Shown here: positions 34,860 through 44,633 of the stretch, piece after piece
Position numbering within the stretch: the stretch's first letter is position 1
Layout: each line of letters starts with the position of its first letter
Source: Elymus sibiricus
Taxonomy: Eukaryota; Streptophyta; Magnoliopsida; Poales; Poaceae
Assembly (NCBI GenBank): GCA_039707655.1
Contig: CM077665.1
Coordinates: 444,105,531-444,169,530 of the forward strand
Reading direction: 5' to 3'
Length of the DNA stretch: 64,000 bases
Notes under the pieces: model-generated
Told to the model about the DNA's origin: nothing
The model's database searches: none
Seen by the model: the letters and a program-made list of their open reading frames with translations, nothing else
Translations under genes and position numbers: made by a program

Positions 34860-35649
34860 ATGGTACTTCCTTTGTAACTTGGCAGTCTGACCAGAAATGA
34901 AGAAGATGAAGCTGGGGTCAAATGGCTTGATGAATTTGGATGATTTTTGGTATAGGGCTATGATTTGGTCATGAGAGATAGATGAACAAGTTTCAGATCA
35001 AATTGATCATCTATGATGGTACTTCCTTCACAGAGATGCAATCTGGTCAGAAACTTGAGAAAATTCTAGGAAAAGATTGGTTTGGAGAATTGAGCTGATT
35101 TTTGGTTTACAGTAGTAATATATCAATATGTACTACCCTGCCAAATTTCAGCTCAATTGAATCAAGGAATCAAGCACTTCCTTCACCAAGTGCCAGACTG
35201 GACAAAAACCAAAACAGGATGGTTCTGAGGAATTAGCTAGATGAAAATGACTCAAACTTAGAGGAGACCAATGATTTAGGCATATGGAGTCACTGTAAAA
35301 GTTTCATACCATTTGCATAAGTAGAAATGGTACTTCCTTCACTGTGCTCCAATCTGCACAAAAACTTGGAAAATTTGCTGAGGATGATTGGCTAGATGAG
35401 ATGGGCTAATTTTTGGAGGACAAGGGTAATTTATCATAATAAATCACCCTGAAAAATGTTATCCCAAGAAGATCAAGGAATCAAGCACTTCCTTTGCAAA
35501 TGGGAAATCTGGACAGAATTTGCAAATGGAAGTGGTGCTCAAAATTTGAATTGGGGAACTTAATATTTTGATGGAAATGGGAAAAATATGGATATGAGAA
35601 GCTCCACAAATTATTTGGGATTTTTCCTAGCTACCAAAATGGTAGTTCC
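34860..35649 (-). repeat. Degenerate ~155 bp tandem repeat in the LARD LTR (copy 2)
   Basis: Same array as 27651-28440 at an offset of 7209 bp. Unit order and spacing are kept. Confidence 0.7.
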
Positions 35650-36205
35650 TTTGGAAATGCCCCAAATTGGAATATTGGCATTAAATAGGAAAATGTAATT
35701 TCCCCTATTTAATTATAGCCAATATTTTTATGAGAGCTCAATATGATCACAAAGAATATCTATACAAGTTTTCATGAGCTTTGGAGATGGATAGATATTT
35801 TTCCTGGATTTAATTCCTCGGAATGGCAGAAAGAGGAATTAATTCTAGATGGGAAATATTGCATATGACTTGGCAATATTCTTGCACATCTAGGGTTTAT
35901 GAGAGAAGGAGGATCTCTGGAATTTTTGGGGGAATTACCAGGGCAAGGGAAATGATAGCTCCTTTGTAATCACAAAGGCAGGATTTCCAGTTCCAATATT
36001 TCGGAACTAGGGTTTGAATGAGGTTCGGGGATTACTGACGGGAGGTTTACTGGCACAAGAGCATTGGAAGGCACTGAGAGGTTCGGGAAAGACTGGATTC
36101 ACCTGGTCACTTGCCAAATTCCAGAGGAAAAATTCGGGACAGAAAAGCTAGGAAGGAATAACAGCACAAAAATCGATAACCCAATTTTTGGGGTGTTACA
36201 GATGG

Positions 36206-37132
36206 TGAAGTGTCAAGTAGTCAACGTTCATATGACACCGCTAAGGGAATCACAACATACATATCATCAAAATATCGAACACATATCAAATTCACATGAT
36301 TACTTGCAACATGACTTCTCCCGTGACCTCAAGAACAAAGGTAACTACTCACAAATAATATTCATAATCAAGATCAGAGGGGTATTAAATAGCATAATGG
36401 ATCTGAACATATAATCTTCCACCAAATAAACCATATAGTAATCAACTACAAGATGTAATCAACACTACTAGTCACCCACAAGTACCAATCTGAGGTTCCA
36501 GTACAAAGATTGAATGCAAGAGATGAACTAGGGTTTGAGAGGAGATGGTGTTGTTGAAGATGTTGATGAAGATTGGCCTCCCAAAGATGAGAGGGGTGAT
36601 GGTGATGACGATGGCTTCGATTTCCCCCTCCGGGAGGGAAGTTCCCCCGGCGGAATCGCTCCGCCGGAAGGCAAAAGTGCTCCTGCCCAAGTTCCGCCTC
36701 GAGACGGCGGCATTCCGTCCCAAAAGTCCTCTCCTTATTTTTTTCTAGGTCAAAAGACTTTAAGTACCAGAATATGGGAACCGGAGGTGGGCCGGGCTGA
36801 GCACAACCCACGAGGGCGTGCCTGGGGGGGCCTGGCGCGCCCTAGTGTCTTGTGCTCACCAGGTGGCCCCCTCCGGTAGTTATTTGCTCCAATATTTTTC
36901 ATATATTCTAAAATAATTCTCCATGAAGTTTCAGCTTATTTGGAGATGTGCAGAATAGGTATCTCTGATATGCTTTTTCAGGTCCAGAATTCCAGCTGCC
37001 GGTATTCTCCCTCTTTGTGTAAACCTTGCATATTATGAGAGAAAAGGCATTAGAATCACTCCCTAAAGCAATATTATGCATAAAAACATTATAAATAACA
37101 GTAGGAAATCATGATGCAAAATGGACGTATCA
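36206..37132 (-). repeat. 5' LTR of the Athila element, outer part
   Basis: Continues the LTR broken at 12257 and ends (starts on minus) with TGATACGTCCATTTTGCATC. It contains a GC-rich hairpin at about 36785-36865, typical of this LTR group. ORFs here are shadows. Confidence 0.88.
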
Positions 37133-38189
37133 GGAACCCAAGTCGATGCCCATGAGGAATGAGTCACAGTGGTGCTTGAAACCATAGTTGGGTCCTCAAC
37201 TTCCTTTGTTGTGGTTCATAAAGCGTCAGCCAAGTTACAATGCCCAAAGCCAACTCTTGATCATTGTGCTGAAAACAAAGTGACATGTTATAAGTGTGCG
37301 GTTTAGGGGAATGGTTCTAGAGAGTGTGGGTTGAAAGTGAAATGTGTGATTTGGGGTAGGACAACCCATCTGAAAAAGAATTGCACTTGGCCTAATCAAC
37401 CAAATCATGTCATTCAACATGTGGGTCTGGGACATCCATATTTAGGATAGTTTGTCATTAACAAGTTAAATAATAGCATGTAGAAAGGAAATCTTCAAAT
37501 CTAGGACTGATCAAGGTGATGCATGGAGCTTTGATTACATCTTTTGAGATTCAGGTAGGGATGGAGAGGCAATTTAAGTGGGGTGGGATTGGAAACTCTT
37601 TAAAAAGGGAGGTGATTTTGCGGCACAATTTCTGATGTTGCTAACCTATAAATGTTGGAAGGTTTTGATGAGTTCAAACTCATGGGAATGCATGCTTCTG
37701 TTAAGATTTTTCGAAGCTGTGACCAAGGTTATGCCAAAGGTAGACTAGGTAGGGATTCAAGGCTTGCACACTAGTGCAGAATAGGCTAGCTATGGTGTGG
37801 AAAAAATGGCCTTGCTGACGTGGACACTCGACACCACCAATATGATGCCATTGTTAAAAAATAGCGGTGGCGCTAGAGCCTACGTCAGCAGTATTTTAGA
37901 TACTCATGGCGTTGGGTCTTGTTGCATGTCGACATTATCATATGTATTTATGGCATTCATAATTTTCCAACGCCAAAAATATGGATAAACCTTGAAGGCG
38001 TTGTAATTCCTCAGCACACCATTACTTTGTTTGAAAGCATCGAAAATATGATGCCACGACAGCGGAAAAACGGTGTGACGGCAACGCCTTTCATGATGAA
38101 ATATAATTAGAGCAATGTTCGTATGTCAGAATAAGGAAACAAATAACGTTAATTCAAAGACATCCACGATAATTATTGTAGCATAGCAC

Positions 38190-39291
38190 TTAATTAGTTA
38201 AGATAGTTAGGCAAGTTTTGAAGTACGATAAGATCGAACAACATGTAGTTGATCGAGTACTGTAGAGAACCACAATAGTATAGCTAGCTGTCACTATCCT
38301 ATTACATTTTATATGATCAGAATAAGGATTATTTACGTATTTCTTCAACGGATCCACGAGAGACATCGGACTGTAAGCATCGAGACACTGCTTCCGAATG
38401 CGAGCTTTTATCTCCTTCGGGCCGGTAGGTGCGCCACTGTTGGAAACACCGGTTTTGTCGATAACATCCTTGCAGAGAATGGTAGCAAACTTCACCTGGA
38501 TGCGTCTGAATTCATCTCTATTATTTCCTGGGCTAAGTTCCTCTATCCTCCCCCCATGCAATGATGTATGGGTTCTTTTTAAGGCGTTCTTCCTCCCATA
38601 TGTACTCCTCCATGTGGTGGATGACGTAGTGGCTGTCTAAATCACTATTTTCCCGGCTGCTGCATGCAACAAATGTCAGTTTTTTGGCCGAAGCATACCG
38701 CTTGAAATTGTCAAACTTGCGATATACCTCTCCGATCACTCCCTCTCGGCTGGTATACTCGAAAAGTGCTTCATCTAGAACCTTCTTGATTCCTCTATAG
38801 TCTTTCTTCACTTTCCTCGTCGAACCCAAGAAATAAGTTTCAGTGAACTTCGGGGTAAGAACGATGAGGACACAATGTTTTATGCGTAAAAAGTTTAGAA
38901 GACCAATTATCCTGGAGTTAATGTTTTTCCGTGGAATCATAACGAGATTGTACGAAAGTATACAGTCTACCGAATGACTTACTTCGAATAGTAGGGCACG
39001 AGAAGGCAATCTTTGTGCATGTTGGCAATCATGAAGTCTGTCAGATACGTCTTCATAGCTTGACGACGATCGGGGAGATTGATGTTGGTCTCGTGCATGA
39101 GGTAGGTGTCCGCCTCTTACATAGCCACTGCCTCTCACATAGTTGCCATCCGGATTTATCTCCTCCTGTAGAAGACCTTCATAATCTTCGTGTCCCCGCA
39201 CGTCCATAAATGCGTCTTTGCCATTGGCCGAATGTGTCGAAGAAGAGCACATGTTGTCCTCTCTTTGGACATCTACAAACAAATAGGACAT
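38190..39291 (-). pseudogene. Ulp1-like (C48 peptidase-related) remnant in the CACTA
   Basis: Open stretches 39291-38533 and 38561-38190 join through a frameshift near 38550. The phrase HCVLIVLTPKFTETYFLGS resembles the HWVLLVI...YFLDS core of the Ulp1-type protease domains often carried by grass CACTA elements. The catalytic-region His is kept but Gly stands where Asp is usual, so activity is unlikely. Further on, YVIHHMEEYIWEEERLKKNP and FRRIQVKFATILCKDVI match what I remember of the C-terminal region of these proteins. Recognition is from memory and the domain call is moderate. Confidence 0.5.
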
Positions 39292-39910
39292 ATACTTAAT
39301 TCATATACAAAATACAAAATTTCGACATGACCTTTGCTATAAATAGGACATATTGGTTGTAAGAAATTTGAGAACATGGAAATTAATCAACGTTTCACCA
39401 AAACATTGGAAACCTTATACATTCCCTTCAAAAAATTCACAAGCAACAGAAAATTTCAAGCACAATTCATTACATCCACCTAAAAATTTCGACTACATAT
39501 CCATCCAACCAACAAGAAAAAATAAAAAAATTCAACCACATTTCCTCAAATCCATCTCCAAAACAACTCAGAATGTTACAACTACAACTAATTTACTCTA
39601 AAATATATATATGTGTAAAAAATCTAACAAATATGTCTATGAACTTTAAACAAGGAGGAATCTCACTTACTGACGGAATCGAAGCGTTCTCGCTGGGCAA
39701 GGGGACGAAGGTCGCTTTGCAACCGGAGCTTCCGGAGGCGAGGTTGATGTGGTTGGGGTCGGCGGCGCGACGATGGGGGAGAGGGTAAAGCAGCGGCGGT
39801 CGCTCAAGCAGCTTGATGTACGATGGGGCAGGGGGCGTCCGAGGAGCTATGTTAGCTGTGAACATCTCCCCCAAATCGGCTAAGACAATGGAAAAAATAG
39901 TTGTGGCATT

Positions 39911-39942
39911 GGTGACGTCACCAACGACGTGGTGACGTCACC
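39911..39942. repeat. Two copies of the palindrome GGTGACGTCACC
   Basis: Perfect 12-bp palindromes at 39911-39922 and 39931-39942, each containing TGACGTCA, the core bound by TGA-type bZIP factors. They lie upstream (minus) of the Ulp1-like ORF inside the CACTA element. Confidence 0.7.
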
Positions 39943-40390
39943 AACATCATAGCTATGTTAGCTATGGCGTTGTTGACTTCACCAAGCCATAGCTATTTTT
40001 CATCCAACAGTATAATTCAATTTCCGAAGGTCAATTCAAATGGTGACTAATAAAATACAGTCGACACAAAAATGTTAGATGGAGATGGATAAGGGTCCCA
40101 TGCGTGAGAAGAATTATTACATTAATATTAAAATATGGTCGATACAAATGTTGCTGAATAATAAAAGTTAGATAAGATCAACTACGGCGTCGTTTCTCAA
40201 TTCTCTTGACGGAAGTTTCTTTTTTGTTTGTGCGAGGACTCTCAACGGAAGTTTATACATCCAATGTGCTTCTGCTTGTTTTCGCACACTTTTCATGGGG
40301 CTGGACGTCAACTTCTTCTGGATATACGCCAAATTAGTCATAGTCGTCTAGATCTTCTCTCTTGGACTATTCTTTATTGCTACGTTCTTC

Positions 40391-40830
40391 CTACAATTTG
40401 TACAAAAGGTTTATTGCTTCCTCAACCTCCGGACGGCCTTCCTGTCCGTCTAGGTGATTTTCATGTTCGGAGTTCTTCAGGCCTCCTTTTGGCTCATCAT
40501 CATGTGTCGCCCCCTCGACTTTGGCATCCTCCTCCTCTTCACCATAACTTGTCCACCGTGTGTAACCAGCCATGAAATCATGTTTCAACAAGTGCATCTT
40601 CACACGACCAGTAGAAGGGTCAATCAAAACTTTGTTTCACACTTCTTACATGGACATAATATCTCTGTTTCACCTTTGCGATTCATATCTTCCAACGCCA
40701 CCTTGGAGAACCCATTTATAGTTCGATCCACATATATAATGTATGAATCGTTCACTTCATACAGTTGCCTACAAAAAGGGTCAAAAAACATTTGGACATT
40801 ACCACTTTTAGATTCATACAGTTGCTAAAA
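40391..40830 (-). pseudogene. CACTA transposase-associated domain remnant
   Basis: The minus strand encodes ILCPCKKCETKF, then in another frame GRVKMHLLKHDFMAGYTRW and an acidic stretch. This is the CPC..C / VKxHL...GF...YxxW pattern of the transposase-associated domain (PF13963) at the N terminus of TNP2-type CACTA transposases. A stop and frameshift lie near 40630. The catalytic TNP2 region should follow at lower coordinates but is missing, and the Ulp1-like remnant comes next. Confidence 0.6.
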
Positions 40831-43360
40831 AATTGAAACCAAAAATTGGGCATTATACCTAGATTGGATAGTCCTCGATAGATCAATCGATCGAGGGCAG
40901 ATGCCGACCACGTATGTCAGCATCTGTAGAGAGACACAATTGACATTAGAAGAGATAATGTTGAGGGCTGGCATAACCACCGCTATATAGAGAGAGATGC
41001 AAATTATTATGGCGTGCCACCTTTAGGAACACCATCACAACATTTGTGAACTAAGGGTGGACCCCACATCATATACCAATGGCGTGGAACACAATCTTAC
41101 GCCACAAGTATATGACATAGTGCTGGCGTGGGTATTTTTGCCACGTCAACAGTAATTTGCGCAAGGTGAGGAAGATGAGCCCCACATACAAGTGGCATTC
41201 AACGAAATTTCAATGCCACCACTAAGGCAATAGCAATGACGTGCGAATTATGCCGACACCAGCACTATTTGAAAATAATAATGCTGGCATCAATTAGAAA
41301 TGGCATGCCACAAACAAAACTTGTGGCTAGCCATTTCTCCACTAGTGGCATGAAGATGTGGAGCACTACAAGGGTGTCTGAAGTGGATCTGTGGTTGGGA
41401 CTGTGGATAAAGTTGATATGGTTATGCTGGATTTGACATTGTCATGGTCAAGGTTCATGTTAAGAGTCTGAAGGCTTTCCCATTTGTGAAAGAAATGGGG
41501 ATTGTGTCAGAAATCTTTTATGTTAGTTTTTTTCTCAAGAGTGTGGTGACTGGAGGAACTTTAGAAGAGGAACCTGCAAAAAATTATGTAAAAAGGAGTG
41601 TGGATGAGGATCATGTTGTTGAAGAGAATTTGAAGGATAGGTTTCCTAAGAAATGCAAAAAAAACTAGTGAGACAACTTAGACTAGAGAAGGGTTTGGTT
41701 CTAAGAAGGTTATAGATGAAGACCGGTCTCCAGTGTTTCTTACCGAGGCTGGGAATATTATGATGCCAAGGTTATAAGAGGTGATTCTAGATTTATGAGG
41801 ACCATTAATATGAGATCTCTTCTCACAAGGTACAATGGGCTATGAAATAGGAGAAACGGGAGGAACTTGTAGAAAGGGAAAATGACATGAAGGGAGATAT
41901 TGAGAATGATTTGGATGGAGTAGAGGAAACTAGCAGAGATGGTGATGAATCCTTTGATCTAGACAATAGTGAGGAGCGAGTGAAACTTCGCAGGAGGAAG
42001 AGGATGTGGACCTTGGATATTCTCAAGGTTCCTTTCAAACTATGGTTGACAAAATCACTAGAAAGATTCCTAGTGCGGAAAGGGATGACAAGCAGAAAAA
42101 CTTGAGGTGCATCGAATTCTATTGAAGTGGGAAGGTGTGCTAGGATCAAGATTCAGGAAGACATTCATAAGACTGAGTTAACTATGAAGAGGGCAGCTCA
42201 AAAGAATGAGATCTGACGTATTGATGTTGTAATTATTCTTTTCGTACTTTACTTAATTCTAGATTTGATCACTTGAATAGTTTAGCTGATAAATTCAGAG
42301 TTAGATGTGATGGTGGTGAAGATAAGAGGATGGATTTTATTAGTATTATGAAATGCATGGAACAAGGTAGATGTGATAAAAGTTACATTTAGTTGGTTTT
42401 AAAGAAATTGAGGAGTTGACTTATGATAATGAGGAGGATGAGGACATTTCAGCAGAATCTGATGTTGGACTCAGTAAGGACTACTGGAAAGATTTTGAAG
42501 ATGTGATCTGTGTCTTCACGAGTAAAGATCATGGTTTTCTTGTGGCTAATGTTGAAAAACAACATACTGACCAAAGAGAACTTGCTCAAGAGGGGATGGA
42601 ATAGGGATGAACATTGTCATTTCTGCTGAAAGAAAGAGACAGTGGATCATTGTCTCGTGATCCCTTGCAAAATTTGTCTAGCAGGTGATCTGTGGTGCAT
42701 TATAGTTGCCAAGAGACTCATTGAGTCTTGCTGACTTGTTTGGACGATGGTTAAACATGTTCTCTTTCAAACAGACGACGATGGTTCTTAGTGTGGTTGC
42801 AGTTGTGTGTTGGACCACCTAGAAAACGAGAAACAATGCATGTTTCAGATACAAATATCCTGATGAATCTGTCGGGGTGCTTTATAACGTATGCAACTTT
42901 GTTAATGCTTGGGCATGTTTATAGAAAGAACAAGAGCAAAGAAACATGGAGGTTGGGGCAAAAATGATCGAGACTATAGTCTAGGGGGCATATGCTAGGA
43001 AGTTTGGTTGGGCACCTTCAACAAGAAGGCTGGAAGGCTAAGGTGGTGTGGATGTTTATGCTCTTTCTTTATGGGTTTGGCGTGTGCTACTTGATTTCAG
43101 TATTATTTTGGCCTTTGAGTTGTTGTTTGTTTGACAATATTTTAGGCATTTCCCCTGTCTGGTTTCTTTATGTGGCAGGAAGGGCTTACCTGCTTGATGC
43201 TTCCTTATTTGTATGAGGGTCAAGTGTGGCCTGCCTGCCTACCCTTTAGTTGTGTTTAGCTCCAGACTGCTTTTCCATTCTTCAGCATTTTGAAATTTGT
43301 CATATCGTGGTGGTTTATTTAATGGAAATCGATAGGGAAAACCCGTTGTTTCAAAAAAAA

Positions 43361-44633
43361 AGACATGACTGGTGAATACTCCATCACCATGACAAGCATT
43401 GACCTCCTAGGTAAGGTGTGCCCGGTCGGCAACAACGACGTCCGGATTACGGTCCCGTATATCTCTACTGTTCTCGACCTCTTGTCGGTGCCAGCCACAC
43501 TCTATGGATCATGGTTGTGACACAATGTACCACTGGCACACGAGCCACCGCCACACGGTGCCACACCGTCGTTTCTGTGCTATGCTACCGTGCCTCGCGT
43601 CGGAACCATCAGAAACTCCGCCAACCGTTGTGCCGGCTTTGCACGGCGGTGGCTAGGTAGCAACCGGATGAGGATATGTAAGTGACATTAGAGCAAACAA
43701 AACAATCATATATACTATAAATTGTCACAAAAGTCCCAAAGCACACGAGTTTGGCGGGCTTAGGGCTCTTTGTACGATAAATATTGATCTGTAAAATTAA
43801 CATTAGAGCAAAAAAACAAACACCAGCTAGAAATTATCACAAAGTCCCAAATTAAGCACACGAGTTTGGCGGGCTTGTGCGCAAGTAAAGAGTGGTTAGC
43901 ACGTCCATAACCTCCTGGTCATCCACAAAGCCCCCAGGCGAAGTTAAGAGTGGTTAATACGTCCATGGCTTGTTAACTAGCGTAGGAGCTAGTGGTCATT
44001 TTCCAGCATGAGCAACACTAGTCCTATCATGCATGTTTTCATGGAAGATGGCTGGCGAAGAATAATTGAGTTGCGCTTAATTAGTGGCCCGAAAGCTACA
44101 CTTGTACTGGTCGTCATCGATTGATCGATGCATCATCAATTGACAGCCAAAAATAATGCGAATGTGGTTAGCAGTGGCCACATGCGTTTCGAGTGAAACT
44201 AACACCTTGATGTGAGCGCGGCATCGCTGTCACATGCAAGAAGAGGGCGATCAGCGATCGTCGTCTCCGTTGTGTGGTAGTGCCCGGTTACAATTATTCG
44301 TGGGTGTTTGAATCTAATAGGAAATGACTTTTGGCCAATTATGGGCGTCTATAGATCGCGCTTCTCATAGGGCCTGGCCTTTATTTTGCTACCGTCACAG
44401 GTAAATCTCTTCACTTTTCGTTGGTCAGAAAAGGCATTGCTCACTTGTTAAAAGGCCGGAGAAATCTTCAGACAAACCATGCTCCATTTCTTTGCCATAG
44501 TTTGAGACTACTCATGTCAATATGCCATCATGTGTGTGTGTGTGTTCCTATATTTTTTAGCTTCTGTTAACTGTCGACTCTCACGACAACAGTACAGTAG
44601 CATCCTTGGACCATAGTATCATCCAGTGGCATC
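43361..44633. other. Intergenic, with a 115-bp imperfect tandem duplication
   Basis: Copies start ACATTAGAGCAAA at 43685 and 43800 and share GCACACGAGTTTGGCGGGCTT. A 51-codon ORF at 43365-43520 follows the LINE tail but has no recognised domain. A (TG)n run lies near 44532. Nothing else is supported. Confidence 0.5.

Larger units (their letters stand above)
12258..36200 (-). mobile_element. LARD-like LTR retrotransposon with 4.4 kb LTRs
   Basis: The two LTRs are 31825-36200 (4376 bp) and 12258-28990 (4372 bp after removing the nested Copia and one TSD). They start TGTAACACCCC and end GGTGCCACA on minus and flank a 2834 bp internal domain. A PBS at 31807-31819 and a PPT at 28993-29008 set the minus orientation. 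A perfect TSD GATGG lies at 12253-12257 and 36201-36205. Long LTRs, a short internal domain and no RT or integrase match the LARD class described in Triticeae (for example Sukkula). Family identity is not established. Confidence 0.88.
31825..36200 (-). repeat. 5' LTR of the LARD (uninterrupted copy)
   Basis: 4376 bp, matching 12258-12627 plus 24989-28990. It contains AGCAAGCACTATGCTTATA near 32184-32200, the unoccupied site of the nested Sirevirus. A run of 13 G at 34173-34185 replaces a shorter tract in the other LTR. A TATA-like box is at 34343-34350. Confidence 0.9.
5774..37132 (-). mobile_element. Athila-lineage Gypsy element (Sabrina/WHAM group), 3' end missing, carrying nested insertions
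   Basis: The minus strand reads: LTR from 37132 (TGATACGTCC...) to 11666, split by the LARD; a PBS matching tRNA-Asp; gag; protease, RT, RNase H and integrase; then a separate downstream ORF. Without the LARD and one TSD copy the LTR is 592 + 927 = 1519 bp. A tRNA-Asp PBS and an ORF downstream of pol are typical of Athila. The 3' LTR is absent: the element stops where the Tat-like element begins at 5774, so its remainder probably lies left of the window. On the right it interrupts LINE sequence; the predicted TSD half is GGAAC at 37133-37137. Confidence 0.85.
37769..41347 (-). mobile_element. CACTA (En/Spm-type) transposon, 3,579 bp deletion derivative
   Basis: Terminal inverted repeats: left CACTAGTGCAGAATAGGCTAGC, shown here as CACTAGTGCAGAA plus TAGGCTAGC; right end, reversed, CACTAGTGGAGAAATGGCTAG. 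The 3-bp TSD GCA lies at 37766-37768 and 41348-41350. Repeated short phrases such as ATGGCGT and GCTATG near both ends look like subterminal repeats. The coding content is an N-terminal transposase-associated piece and an Ulp1-like piece, both on minus. The catalytic transposase region is not visible. Confidence 0.88.
37133..43360 (+). mobile_element. Decayed LINE (non-LTR retrotransposon), split by a CACTA element
   Basis: At 37227-37420 an ORF1 remnant with zinc-knuckle Cys/His spacing (CYKCAV, CVIWGRTTHLKKNC) is visible between stops. After the CACTA (TSD GCA), ORF1-like acidic sequence continues at 41440-42200. At 42550-42660 an RT zinc-binding (zf-RVT) remnant reads LTKENLLKRGW then EHCHFC, with a TGA, then KETVDHCLV. 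The element ends GTTTCAAAAAAAAAG at about 43350-43361, a LINE-style 3' end. No endonuclease or RT core is present between 42200 and 42430, so a large internal deletion is likely. The 5' end lies left of the Athila insertion. Confidence 0.65.

Noticed and set aside
43365..43520. 51-codon ORF directly after the LINE tail (starts MTGEYSITMTSIDLL)
   Set aside because: Could be a captured gene fragment, but there is no recognised domain and no splice or promoter support.
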